From NCBI GenBank assembly GCA_949296355.1, contig CASFPS010000005.1, positions 1-64,000 on the forward strand: a DNA stretch of 64,000 nucleotides. Direction: 5' to 3'. The notes under the pieces are model-generated. The model was not told the origin of the DNA. It was given only the letters and a program-made list of their open reading frames with translations, and made no database searches. Positions 40,982-48,999 of this stretch are shown here, piece by piece; position 1 is the stretch's first letter; each line of letters opens with the position of its first letter. The translations under genes were made by a program, and so were the position numbers. Origin of the DNA: an uncultured bacterium (GTDB taxonomy: Bacteria; Cyanobacteriota; Vampirovibrionia; Gastranaerophilales; Gastranaerophilaceae).

Positions 40982-41024
40982 ACAAAAATGGGATTAAACC
41001 GGGTGTTTGTTTACATTAATATAA
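40982..41024 (+). repeat. 43 bp direct repeat, right copy
   Basis: See 40451-40493; differences are AT to GG and AA to GG at two dinucleotides. Confidence 0.7.
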
Positions 41025-41129
41025 TTATACTCTCTTGACTTAAAATTTTTTTAATGTAAAAATAATTTTGGACAGTTCAACTTAGACAAGTTTACTGCGC
41101 CATTTAAATAATATATGAGATTTAAACAG

Positions 41130-41154
41130 ACTAAGCCGTACGCTTAGTTTTTTT
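41130..41154 (+). terminator. Intrinsic terminator just ahead of the 41167 gene
   Basis: ACTAAGC-CGTAC-GCTTAGT followed by TTTTTT, ending 12 nt before the start codon of the next plus-strand gene. It could be an attenuator of that gene or the end of a short RNA begun near the TTGACT at about 41035. Confidence 0.65.
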
Positions 41155-41166
41155 ATTAGGAGCTTG

Positions 41167-42636
41167 ATGGGAAAGTATAAAAATATATCTTATTATTTGA
41201 TAATTAGTTTAATCTTTATACTCGGAATTTATCTGCGCACGGGATTGTATATATCAAATAATGTTTTTGAAGATGATGAATGCAGGCTTATCATTTCCAT
41301 GCTGGACAAAAATCTATGGCAGATGTTTTTGCCTCTGGGTTTTGCACAATCTGCACCTCCGGTATTTATGCTATTTTCTAAGCTTGCAGGCGAATTATCA
41401 GGATATGCGGAAGCTGCAATGAAATTTATTCCGTATATTTCGGGAATTGCTGCCTTTGCTGTATTTTTCTTATTTTGCAAAGAATATTTTTCCAAAAAAT
41501 TATCTGTAATAATTTGTTTATTTTTGTTTGCTGTAAACCAGAATTATATTACATATTCTACCGTATTCAAGCAGTATTCCGCGGATGTTTTATTCTGTAT
41601 TTTATGTTTATATTTTCTACCCAAAATAAATATTGCCGCGCTAAGTACAAAAAAACTAATTATCCTTTCGCTTGTTTTAATTCTTCTGCCCCTCTGTTCG
41701 CTCCCGTCAGCGTTGTTTATTGCAGCCTTTATTGTTCTGAATTTGATCAATAATTTTAAAAACAAAGAATTTTATAAAAAAACTGCTCTCATATTAATCC
41801 CGTTTGTTTTTTGTATGGGAATATATTATATATTTAACCTTGCTCCGTCAAAAGTAAATCTGGATACGATATTTCCGAACTACTGGGACGACGGGTTCTG
41901 GAAATTGTCGATTGTTGATTTTATAAGAATATTCACACTCAATTTAAAATTTGATTTTACACCGAATAATCTGACCCTGTTTGAAATAATTCTGGTCATC
42001 TGGGGAAGCGTTATTTGTGCAATTGATAAGTCAGAAAAACGCAAGACATCACTTTTTATATTGTTTTCAATTATAATTGCCTTTTTCACATCACTTTTAC
42101 ATATTTATCCGCTTGCCGGCAGGGTCGGGTTGTTTTTGTCTCCGCTCTTTATACTTACTTCAATTCTTCCGGTTGATAAGTCTGAATTCCCAAAACTGCA
42201 GTTTTGGGCTGCTATAGTGTTTATAATTTTTGCATTTTGCGGATATTCAGTAAATTATCTTTCAAAATACAATGACAGCTCGAAGATTTTCGGATATTCT
42301 CCCGCTTCATTAATGCTGGAGTTAAAAGAGAGATTTAATCAAAATAAGGATGTGGTATTATGTAATGCAGCGTCTTCTGCCAGTTATGTTTTTTATTCAA
42401 GCAAGTATCATTTTGATACTCCTAATGTTTTTGAAATGGACGTTAAATTAGCAGATGAAAAGGGAGTTTATGAATATTTAGAAAGTCTTAAAAAAAATCA
42501 AAATTATTGGTTGTATCTGATAAAAGACTACAGGCAGAAACCGATTTTTCCTTATATTCATAAGTGGCTTGAAAATAAGAAAATTTTGTATTCCAAACAG
42601 GAAAGAAATTCGTATTTAATTTATTTTGAGAACTAA
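41167..42636 (+). CDS. Multi-pass membrane glycosyltransferase (GT39/ArnT-like)
   Basis: 489 residues from the ATG at 41167 (AGGAGC ribosome site). About 10-11 hydrophobic segments. The first periplasmic loop has FEDDECRLIISML, the acidic pair of GT-C enzymes that use lipid-linked sugars (PMT/ArnT superfamily). The last 120 residues are soluble (SSASYVFYSSKYHF, YWLYLIKDYRQKP). It would move a sugar from a polyprenyl phosphate carrier onto a protein or envelope lipid. It is followed 4 nt later by yraN. A terminator just upstream suggests controlled expression. Confidence 0.75.
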   Translation: MGKYKNISYYLIISLIFILGIYLRTGLYISNNVFEDDECRLIISMLDKNLWQMFLPLGFAQSAPPVFMLFSKLAGELSGYAEAAMKFIPYISGIAAFAVFFLFCKEYFSKKLSVIICLFLFAVNQNYITYSTVFKQYSADVLFCILCLYFLPKINIAALSTKKLIILSLVLILLPLCSLPSALFIAAFIVLNLINNFKNKEFYKKTALILIPFVFCMGIYYIFNLAPSKVNLDTIFPNYWDDGFWKLSIVDFIRIFTLNLKFDFTPNNLTLFEIILVIWGSVICAIDKSEKRKTSLFILFSIIIAFFTSLLHIYPLAGRVGLFLSPLFILTSILPVDKSEFPKLQFWAAIVFIIFAFCGYSVNYLSKYNDSSKIFGYSPASLMLELKERFNQNKDVVLCNAASSASYVFYSSKYHFDTPNVFEMDVKLADEKGVYEYLESLKKNQNYWLYLIKDYRQKPIFPYIHKWLENKKILYSKQERNSYLIYFEN

Positions 42637-42639
42637 ATT

Positions 42640-42984
42640 ATGTCAAATATTTCAATCGGAAAAAACGGAGAAGAAATTGCCAAAAATTATCTTATAAAAA
42701 ACGGGTATAAGATAATCGATACAAATGTGCGGTTTTCAAGGTTTTGTGAAATTGATATTATTGCGCTTGATAAAAAAACTCTTGTATTTGTTGAAGTTAA
42801 AACCAGAAAGACAGAGATTTGCGGTCACCCATTTGAAGCAATAACAAAGAGTAAATATCAGCATATAAAACAGGGGCTTTTTATGTATCTGCAGGAACAC
42901 AAAGAGTATAAAAGCTATAGAATAGATGCAATTTCAATTTTGTTAAAACCGGAGGTAAAAATAGAACACCTGAAAAACATTTAG
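42640..42984 (+). CDS. YraN/UPF0102 family nuclease-like protein
   Basis: 114 residues. The nuclease-fold core is intact: GKNGEEIAKNYLIKNGYKI, then FCEIDIIALDKKTLVFVEVKTR (the E..D..ExK set of PD-(D/E)XK enzymes), then a helix with KYQHIKQGLFMYL. The family is widespread and thought to act in DNA processing, but its role is not established. It begins 4 nt after the glycosyltransferase stop without its own ribosome site, implying coupling. Its end overlaps the convergent DUF3137 gene by 4 nt. Confidence 0.88.
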   Translation: MSNISIGKNGEEIAKNYLIKNGYKIIDTNVRFSRFCEIDIIALDKKTLVFVEVKTRKTEICGHPFEAITKSKYQHIKQGLFMYLQEHKEYKSYRIDAISILLKPEVKIEHLKNI

Positions 42985-43856
42985 TTTTCAAAATATTCAG
43001 CAAGTTCCTGAACGACTCTGATTTCATCATGCACATGGAATAACGGGTAATCATTATTGACAGAACAAAAGAGACCGCCAATTTCAAAAGCATTGCCTGT
43101 TGCAATTTTTATAACCAGATTATTACCAAAAAATGATAAACTAATTCGATTTCCGCCATAAGTTTTTCCCAAATTACTTATTTTTTCCATCAAAGAAGGA
43201 TTTAGAAGATATCTGGCTTCAATCTCGTCATCGGAATATATATTGTAGATTTTGTCAAGTTCAACATCTTCCAGATATATTTGTTTTAACTTATAACTGT
43301 ATTGAAATTCATCTTTGGGCATCAGTATTGTATTTGAATAATTTTTTCCTTTAAATTTTAGAAAGATAAAAACTTTATTACTCTTTAGAACAACTTCTGA
43401 AATTTTGTACCAGCTTCCGTTTTTCGTTATTCCGGTAAACGTATCCTCCAATGAAATATCAGTTTCCGGAGGTAAAAGCCTTGATTGTATAATAAGCGTT
43501 GTATCATTGGAAAAGAGTTGCGCGGCATGAGCCCATTGGATATTTCCCATGCACTCACAAAATACCGGCATAATATCTTTTTTCAGCTTCATCACAAAAT
43601 TTATTTCAAAATATGAATAAACTGCACCGGAGAACATTAGAAAAATGAATGCAAATATAGGTGCCAATGCCCAAAAATTCCCTAAATATTCTTCAAAAAA
43701 ATCTAAAAATGCAACGGTTGATATCATTAAAAGAAGGGCTGCAAACATACAGAAAATAGATATAAAAGCCTGTAATCTTCTTTGTTTTTCAAATTTTTGA
43801 AGTCTTGGTTTAATCTTTTTGTTATATTTAATTAAAAAATCATCTGTATTATCCAT
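42981..43856 (-). CDS. DUF3137 family membrane protein
   Basis: 291 residues. Two membrane segments (AFISIFCMFAALLLMISTVAFL; NFWALAPIFAFIFLMFSGAVY) are followed by a soluble domain with FKGKNYSNTILMPKDEFQY, LEDVELDKIYNIYSDDEIEARYLLNP, and LMEKISNL. That is the order in DUF3137 proteins (FxxxFxVYsxDqxEARYLLtP type). The function of the family is unknown. It stands alone on its strand. The start is set at the first ATG; no strong ribosome site is visible. Confidence 0.75.
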   Translation of the reverse strand: MDNTDDFLIKYNKKIKPRLQKFEKQRRLQAFISIFCMFAALLLMISTVAFLDFFEEYLGNFWALAPIFAFIFLMFSGAVYSYFEINFVMKLKKDIMPVFCECMGNIQWAHAAQLFSNDTTLIIQSRLLPPETDISLEDTFTGITKNGSWYKISEVVLKSNKVFIFLKFKGKNYSNTILMPKDEFQYSYKLKQIYLEDVELDKIYNIYSDDEIEARYLLNPSLMEKISNLGKTYGGNRISLSFFGNNLVIKIATGNAFEIGGLFCSVNNDYPLFHVHDEIRVVQELAEYFEN

Positions 43857-43954
43857 AATATTGATTATAAGTCACTAAATCAGGGTAACTCAATAATATA
43901 GATAAAGTATTTTGTTTATGTTACAATTTGTACAATTAAGAGTGAGGAATAGTT

Positions 43955-45400
43955 ATGACAGATTTAAGAGATAAGTATGAAGTCGTTATAGGGCTTGAGG
44001 TTCACGCCCAGCTAAAGACTAAATCAAAGATTTTTGCGCCGGATTCAACCGAGTTCGGGAACGAACAGAATTCACAAATCAGCCCGATTACTTTAGGTAT
44101 GCCGGGTGTTTTGCCGGTTTTAAACAAAGAATGTGTAAATATGGGAATTCTTCTGGGACTTGCGCTTAATTGCGAAATTCCTAAAAGATGTAAATTTGAC
44201 AGAAAACAGTATTTCTACCCTGACCTTCCTAAGGGATATCAGATTTCACAATACGATGAGCCGATTTGTGTTAACGGCTGGATTAACGTTAAAGGTAAAA
44301 GAATCGGTATTACAAGGGCGCACCTTGAAGAAGATGCCGGAAAACTCGTTCACGTAGGTGCTGCCGGAATCAACGGTGCAACATATTCACTTGTTGACTT
44401 AAACAGAGCCGGAACTCCGCTTCTGGAAATCGTTTCCGAGCCTGATATGCGCTCAAGCGAAGAAGCAAGAAATTATATGGAAGAGCTTAGAGATATCGTA
44501 AGATACTTAGGAGTTTGCGACGGAAACCTCGAAGAAGGTTCTATGAGATGCGACGCTAATATTTCAATTATGCCGAAAGGCTCCGATAAATTCGGGACAA
44601 GGGCTGAAATCAAAAACGTAAACAGTTTCTCGGCGCTTCAAAGAGCAATTGAATATGAAATTGACAGACAGATAGAAATTGTTGAAGGCGGCGGTGAAGT
44701 TGTTCAGGAAACAAGACTCTGGGATGATAACCTCAAAGAAACACGCTCTATGAGAGGCAAAGAAGATGCTCACGATTACAGATATTTCCCTGAACCTGAT
44801 TTAATGCCTCTCGAAATCTCAAGAGAATGGGTTGAAGAAATTAGAGCCAAAATGCCTGAGCTTCCGGAAGCTAAACGTCAGAGATATATGGGCTTAGGGC
44901 TTAGCGAATACGATGCTTGCGTTATAGTTGAGCAAATGCCTTTAGCTTTATTCTTTGATAAAGTTCTTGAACTCGGAGCTAATCCTAAGACGGCTGTAAA
45001 CTTTATCATGGGTGAAATTGCCGCATACTTAAAGGAAAACAAAGTTGAAATTACAGATACAAAATTAACGCCGGAAAACCTTGCAGAACTTATCAGTTTG
45101 ATAGAAAAAGGCACAATTTCAAACAATATCGGTAAACAAATTCTTGTTGAAGATATGATTACAAAAGGCGAGAAGGCTTCCGCAATCGTTGAAAGAAAAG
45201 GATTGAGCCAGATTTCAGACGAGAGCGCAATTAAAGCTATCGTTGAAAATGTTATTAACGCTCACCCTAAAGAAGTTGAATCTTACAAAAACGGTAAGAC
45301 AAATCTGTTGGGCTTCTTTGTCGGTCAGGTTATGAAAGAGACTAAAGGAAGAGCTAACCCTAAGACCGTTAACGAACTGGTAAGAGAAATTCTCGGATAG
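43955..45400 (+). CDS. gatB: Aspartyl/glutamyl-tRNA amidotransferase subunit B
   Basis: 481 residues, full length. GLEVHAQLKTKSKIF opens the protein; GMPGVLPVLN, FDRKQYFYPDLPKGYQIS, HLEEDAGK, DLNRAGTPLLEIVSEPD, and RCDANIS are the conserved GatB blocks; the C-terminal YqeY-type helical domain (residues about 330-481) binds tRNA. With GatA and GatC it converts Glu-tRNA(Gln) or Asp-tRNA(Asn) to the amide form, so the organism probably lacks GlnRS or AsnRS. gatA and gatC are not adjacent. Ribosome site GAGGAA. A strong terminator follows. Confidence 0.97.
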   Translation: MTDLRDKYEVVIGLEVHAQLKTKSKIFAPDSTEFGNEQNSQISPITLGMPGVLPVLNKECVNMGILLGLALNCEIPKRCKFDRKQYFYPDLPKGYQISQYDEPICVNGWINVKGKRIGITRAHLEEDAGKLVHVGAAGINGATYSLVDLNRAGTPLLEIVSEPDMRSSEEARNYMEELRDIVRYLGVCDGNLEEGSMRCDANISIMPKGSDKFGTRAEIKNVNSFSALQRAIEYEIDRQIEIVEGGGEVVQETRLWDDNLKETRSMRGKEDAHDYRYFPEPDLMPLEISREWVEEIRAKMPELPEAKRQRYMGLGLSEYDACVIVEQMPLALFFDKVLELGANPKTAVNFIMGEIAAYLKENKVEITDTKLTPENLAELISLIEKGTISNNIGKQILVEDMITKGEKASAIVERKGLSQISDESAIKAIVENVINAHPKEVESYKNGKTNLLGFFVGQVMKETKGRANPKTVNELVREILG

Positions 45401-45420
45401 TTTAAATGTTTTATATTTAA

Positions 45421-45455
45421 ATCAGGGCGGCTCTTCGAGCCGCCCTGATTTTTTA
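45421..45455 (+). terminator. Terminator after gatB
   Basis: ATCAGGGCGGCTC-TTC-GAGCCGCCCTGAT followed by TTTTTTAT. Confidence 0.9.
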
Positions 45456-45913
45456 TAACTTAACCTGAACAAACAATACAATATTACCACACTGCATCGG
45501 CTATGTTGGTCGTCCTGCTCACTATCCAGAAAATCTTTCCCCCTGTAATAATGTAAAGTTATTGTTGGGTTTCACCCAACCTACATTTTTAGTGAATAGT
45601 GAAGAGTGATTAGTGAATAGAATTTATTCTGTCATTGCGAGAAAATCTTTGATTTTCGTAGCAATCCATATTTTTTTTGTCAGGTAAAACCTGACCTACA
45701 TTTCTTACCTTGTGGAGCAAGCTCCACACTACTATATTACTTAATCACCGAGTCACCAATAACTTTTCTTAATCACTTGGTCACCTGGTCACTTGCAATC
45801 ATACATTTACCCCCAAAAGTTAATTTTTGGTTAAGAAATCCTTAGTCATATAAAAACAGAGTAATAATATAAGTGTTGAAAGTAATAGGTATGAAATACG
45901 AAAGGAGAACATC
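45456..45913. repeat. Repeat cluster between gatB and the hsp20 gene
   Basis: No gene. It holds a hairpin GTTGGGTTTCACCCAAC (about 45560-45576), TAGTGAATAGTGAAGAGTG-type direct repeats (45594-45625), a TCATTGCGAGAAAATCTTTG hairpin repeat (45631-45670), the hairpin GTCAGGTAAAACCTGAC (45680-45696), GTGGAGCAAGCTCCAC (about 45712-45727), and TCACTTGGTCACCTGGTCAC-type arrays (45738-45798). The last ~80 bp before the hsp20 gene hold its promoter. Confidence 0.65.
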
Positions 45914-46369
45914 ATGAAATTCTTAATTAAAAAATCACCTGACGGTTTTATTAAATCGTTAAATGATGAAATCAGTTCTATTTTAAACAGAAACTTTGAC
46001 AGCTTTTTCCCTGAATACATTTATAATGAAGAGATAGATAAACTGGCAATGCCTGTTGAATTACACGAAAAAGACAAAGAATACACCGTAAAAGCAGAGC
46101 TTCCGGGCGTTAAGAAAGAAGACCTTGATATTGATATCGACAAAAACCATATCACAATCAACGCTAAGAAAGAAGAAGAAAACAAGGAAGATACAAAGGG
46201 TTACAGAAAATCCGAATTCAGATACGGTGAATTTTCAAGAACTGTTTACTTCCCGCAGGAAATCGATGTTGAAAAAACAACTGCAAAATTGGAACACGGT
46301 ATATTACATATTGATGCCCCGAAACTTGCAGCCGAAAAAGGCGATATAAAGAAATTAACCGTTCAATAA
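45914..46369 (+). CDS. Small heat-shock protein (Hsp20)
   Basis: 151 residues. A short N-terminal arm (FLIKKSPDGFIKSLNDEI) is followed by the alpha-crystallin domain: MPVELHEKDKEYTVKAELPGVKKEDLDIDI, then KSEFRYGEFSRTVYFPQEID, and LEHGILHIDAPKL near the end. The A(E)LPGV and GxLxI motifs are typical. It holds unfolding proteins for refolding. Ribosome site AAAGGAG. It is monocistronic, ended by a very strong bidirectional hairpin. No CIRCE sequence is seen upstream. Confidence 0.93.
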   Translation: MKFLIKKSPDGFIKSLNDEISSILNRNFDSFFPEYIYNEEIDKLAMPVELHEKDKEYTVKAELPGVKKEDLDIDIDKNHITINAKKEEENKEDTKGYRKSEFRYGEFSRTVYFPQEIDVEKTTAKLEHGILHIDAPKLAAEKGDIKKLTVQ

Positions 46370-46377
46370 TTGATATA

Positions 46378-46415
46378 AAAATATGGCGCGCGGCTTTAGC
46401 CGCGCGCCATATTTT
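46378..46415. terminator. Bidirectional terminator between hsp20 and the methyltransferase-like gene
   Basis: ATATGGCGCGCGGCT / AGCCGCGCGCCATAT, 15 bp stem extended by A/T pairs at the base, 2 nt loop, T tracts on both sides. Confidence 0.9.
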
Positions 46416-46430
46416 ATGCTTAACAATAGA

Positions 46431-47093
46431 TCAGGCGTTCTTCTGTACAATAAAACCATAACGTTCATTTTTGTATTTTAAATATGTGCTTGATATTAGT
46501 CCGAGAGATACGTATTTAATATTCAGCAATTTAAACAAATTTTCCTGAATTTTCGCTTCATCTTTGCCTTGATTAATTATCAGCATATCTTTTTTTAGTA
46601 TATTAAAAGCGTGATTAAGCAGTTTTTCCGGCATAAAATATTTTTCCGGCAGCCCCCATCGTTTATGCGGATACTGTGTTACAAAAGGCAAAAACCAGAC
46701 AATATAATCGTATTCATTATTTATATTTAGTAAGTTATCAGGAAAATAATTTACACCGGCAAGATTTTTAGTATAGAATTTTGCGACCTCGTATCTTGAA
46801 TAAAAATTTGAATACAGCCTGTAGGCATCAATTTCTACCCCGTCAAGCCGGAGCTCTGGTGTAAATTGTTTGAAAAACTTATACTCGCCTTTGACGTAAG
46901 CCCAGTTTTTTGAACCTATATCAAGAACTTTTAAACTTTTAGCCGGTTGTATTTTTAAATATTGTGACAAGATATCAAAGGTATAATTATTTAAATCCTC
47001 TGTCAGGGATTCGTCTTCAAAATAATTCTTTCTGGAAAATTTGGTTTTTGACCTTATGAAAAAATCAAATCTGTTTTTTAGCTCATTAAACAT
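46431..47093 (-). CDS. SAM-dependent methyltransferase-like protein
   Basis: 220 residues. KSLKVLDIGSKNWAYVKG is the SAM-binding motif I (DxGxxxW form), and RLDGVEIDAYRLY the acidic end of strand 2; NEYDYIVWFLPFV and KKDMLIINQG are later strands of the class I fold. The substrate is unknown. It stands alone, convergent with hsp20. The start is the only ATG near the beginning; no clear ribosome site. No transposon signs. Confidence 0.65.
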   Translation of the reverse strand: MFNELKNRFDFFIRSKTKFSRKNYFEDESLTEDLNNYTFDILSQYLKIQPAKSLKVLDIGSKNWAYVKGEYKFFKQFTPELRLDGVEIDAYRLYSNFYSRYEVAKFYTKNLAGVNYFPDNLLNINNEYDYIVWFLPFVTQYPHKRWGLPEKYFMPEKLLNHAFNILKKDMLIINQGKDEAKIQENLFKLLNIKYVSLGLISSTYLKYKNERYGFIVQKNA

Positions 47094-47303
47094 AAAATTT
47101 ATTTTAAAATAAATAATAAATTAATTCCAGAACTCTATGTTACAGAGTTGCTGTTTAATAAGTCTGATATATTTCAAATATTAGATAAATTTTTTATTGT
47201 TGGGTATTTAAATTTTAAAGAAGTGAAATTAATTGCTTAGATTTCCGGATATAAAATTAAATTTTTAGATATATAGTTTTTTATATTTAACATAATTTTA
47301 TCT

Positions 47304-47422
47304 AAATTTACCGAGCGGTAAATTTTAACTTGTCAGCTATACAAACCCTTCAAAAATTTACCGTTCGGTAAAAAACATTGACTTTACACTCGAAAAATGT
47401 TATATTTTTACTGAGCGGTAAA
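47304..47422 (+). promoter_or_regulatory. Three HipB-type operators around the hipBA promoter
   Basis: Palindromes TTTACCG-AG-CGGTAAA (47307-47322), TTTACCG-TT-CGGTAAA (47357-47372) and TTTACTG-AG-CGGTAAA (47407-47422, one mismatch). Their centres are exactly 50 bp apart. A promoter, TTGACT (47378-47383), 17 bp, TATATT (47401-47406), lies between operators 2 and 3, so a bound dimer at either would block it. Autoregulation by HipB is the natural reading. Confidence 0.75.
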
Positions 47423-47444
47423 ATTTTTCCAATTAACAACTATT

Positions 47445-47648
47445 ATGATAATAACAGACACTAACAGTTTAGCTGCTCTTATCAGAAAAACGAGAAAAGA
47501 GCAGAATTTAACACAAACACAACTGGCAGCAGTATGCGGAGTCGGGTTACGTTTTATTGTGGATTTAGAAAAAGGCAAAGAAACATGCCAGATAGGAAAA
47601 GCTTTAAAAGTTATTTACTTATTAGGAATTGAACTTGATGCAAAATAG
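47445..47648 (+). CDS. hipB: HipB-type antitoxin/repressor
   Basis: 67 residues. The XRE helix-turn-helix fills the protein: LAALIRKTRKEQNLTQTQLAAVCGVGLRFIVDLEKG, then KALKVIYLLGIEL. It should bind the three palindromes upstream and, with HipA, repress the operon more tightly. HipB also neutralises HipA. The protein is shorter than E. coli HipB (88 residues), lacking the C-terminal tail that governs its degradation there. The gene begins 23 nt after operator 3 and 12 nt before hipA. Confidence 0.9.
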   Translation: MIITDTNSLAALIRKTRKEQNLTQTQLAAVCGVGLRFIVDLEKGKETCQIGKALKVIYLLGIELDAK

Positions 47649-47659
47649 GATTATAAAGA

Positions 47660-48904
47660 ATGAACCCTGAAAAAACTCTTACTGTAAGATTAAATAAAAA
47701 TTTTGTCGGGTATTTGGAACAGGATATTCAGGGCAAATTTATTTTTACTTATGACAAGAATAACACAATACCGCTTTCTTTAAGCTTGCCGGTTAGGTCT
47801 AAGCCATATACTGATAAAGAATGCCGCGGTTTTTTTGAAGGTCTGCTTCCGGAAGGAGAACAGGTCAGAGTTTATATTGGCAAAAAATATGGCATTAACC
47901 CGAAGAATGAATTCAGCCTCTTAAAAAACATAGGGTATGATTGTGCCGGAGCAGTTTCATTTACTCCGTACGAAGACAATCCGGAAGATTTAAAAGATGA
48001 TTTTATTGATATAAGCGGAAAAAAATTTACTGACAAAAGTCTTGAAAAATACATTTCTGAACTGCCTCTAAAACCATTGCTAACGAGTTCGGACGGGCTA
48101 AGACTGTCACTTGCCGGCGCTCAGGACAAAATGGCAGTTGTTCTGATTGATAATATTGTTGCATTGCCTGACAGAGATGTGCCTACAACACACATTCTAA
48201 AACCTGCAATAAAGGACATAGAAGATTCTGTAGAAAACGAGTATATTTGCCTGAAAGCTGCACTCGGAATCGGTTTAAATGTTTGTAACTGTGAAATTAG
48301 AACAACAAAAAATACTAAATATTTACTTATAGAAAGATATGATCGGGAATTAAATAATAACAGAGTAAAAAGAATTCATCAGGAAGATTTCTGCCAGGCA
48401 AGAAATATTGCAAGCACTTTTAAATATGAAAGAGAAGGCGGGATTAATGTAAAAGATTGCTATCATATTATTAAACAGACAAAAACTCCGGCGTTGAATA
48501 TACTTGAACTTACAGACAGAATTATTTTTAATTATTTGATTGGCAATACAGATGCACACGGCAAAAATTTTTCTCTTTTATATACTCCGGAAGGTATTCA
48601 TTTTGCGCCGGCTTATGACATTTTATGCACTTCTGCGTATGATGGGTTGACTAAAAATATGGCAATGAAAATAGGCGGCTGCTATGATTCCAGAAGGATT
48701 TATCCTTATAACTGGGAAAAAATGGCTGAAAGTACCGGCATAAGCTATACACAATTAAGAAAAATGATAATCAAACAAGCTTCCGAATTACCTGATATTG
48801 TGCTAAAATCAGCAGAAAATATAAAGGGCAGTATACCGCAAAAAATCATAAAATTTGTGGAAAACAGATGTGCTCTTACGCTTAAACGATTTGAAACTAA
48901 ATAA
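47660..48904 (+). CDS. hipA: HipA-type serine/threonine kinase toxin
   Basis: 414 residues. The N-terminal HipA domain (TLTVRLNKNFVGYLEQ, LPVRSKPYTDKECRGFFEGLLPEGE) is followed by the kinase core: LRLSLAGAQDKMAVV (glycine-rich loop region), HILKPA with the ATP-contacting Lys, FNYLIGNTDAHGKNFSLL (catalytic Asp and metal-binding Asn) and FAPAYDILCT (second metal Asp). HipA phosphorylates glutamyl-tRNA synthetase in E. coli and slows growth, causing persistence. All key residues appear present, so it is probably active. Co-transcribed with hipB. Confidence 0.93.
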   Translation: MNPEKTLTVRLNKNFVGYLEQDIQGKFIFTYDKNNTIPLSLSLPVRSKPYTDKECRGFFEGLLPEGEQVRVYIGKKYGINPKNEFSLLKNIGYDCAGAVSFTPYEDNPEDLKDDFIDISGKKFTDKSLEKYISELPLKPLLTSSDGLRLSLAGAQDKMAVVLIDNIVALPDRDVPTTHILKPAIKDIEDSVENEYICLKAALGIGLNVCNCEIRTTKNTKYLLIERYDRELNNNRVKRIHQEDFCQARNIASTFKYEREGGINVKDCYHIIKQTKTPALNILELTDRIIFNYLIGNTDAHGKNFSLLYTPEGIHFAPAYDILCTSAYDGLTKNMAMKIGGCYDSRRIYPYNWEKMAESTGISYTQLRKMIIKQASELPDIVLKSAENIKGSIPQKIIKFVENRCALTLKRFETK

Positions 48905-48999
48905 TTGTAATCTGTTAATTTTGCTCCGGTTATAACTTTAATAAAATTTCAATTAGCAAAAAATTTTTTCTTGTGTTTTCCTTATATACGGAGGACAAA

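Larger units (their letters stand above)
40332..41166. other. Intergenic region with type I toxin-antitoxin-like locus
   Basis: 835 bp between the tRNA and a glycosyltransferase gene. It contains, in order, a two-hairpin repeat (40372-40440), a 43 bp direct repeat (40451-40493), an antisense-RNA gene (40518-40653) over a small hydrophobic peptide gene (40589-40672, minus), that gene's leader and promoter (to 40836), hairpin repeats (40865-40990), the second copy of the direct repeat (40982-41024) and a terminator (41130-41154). Confidence 0.6.
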
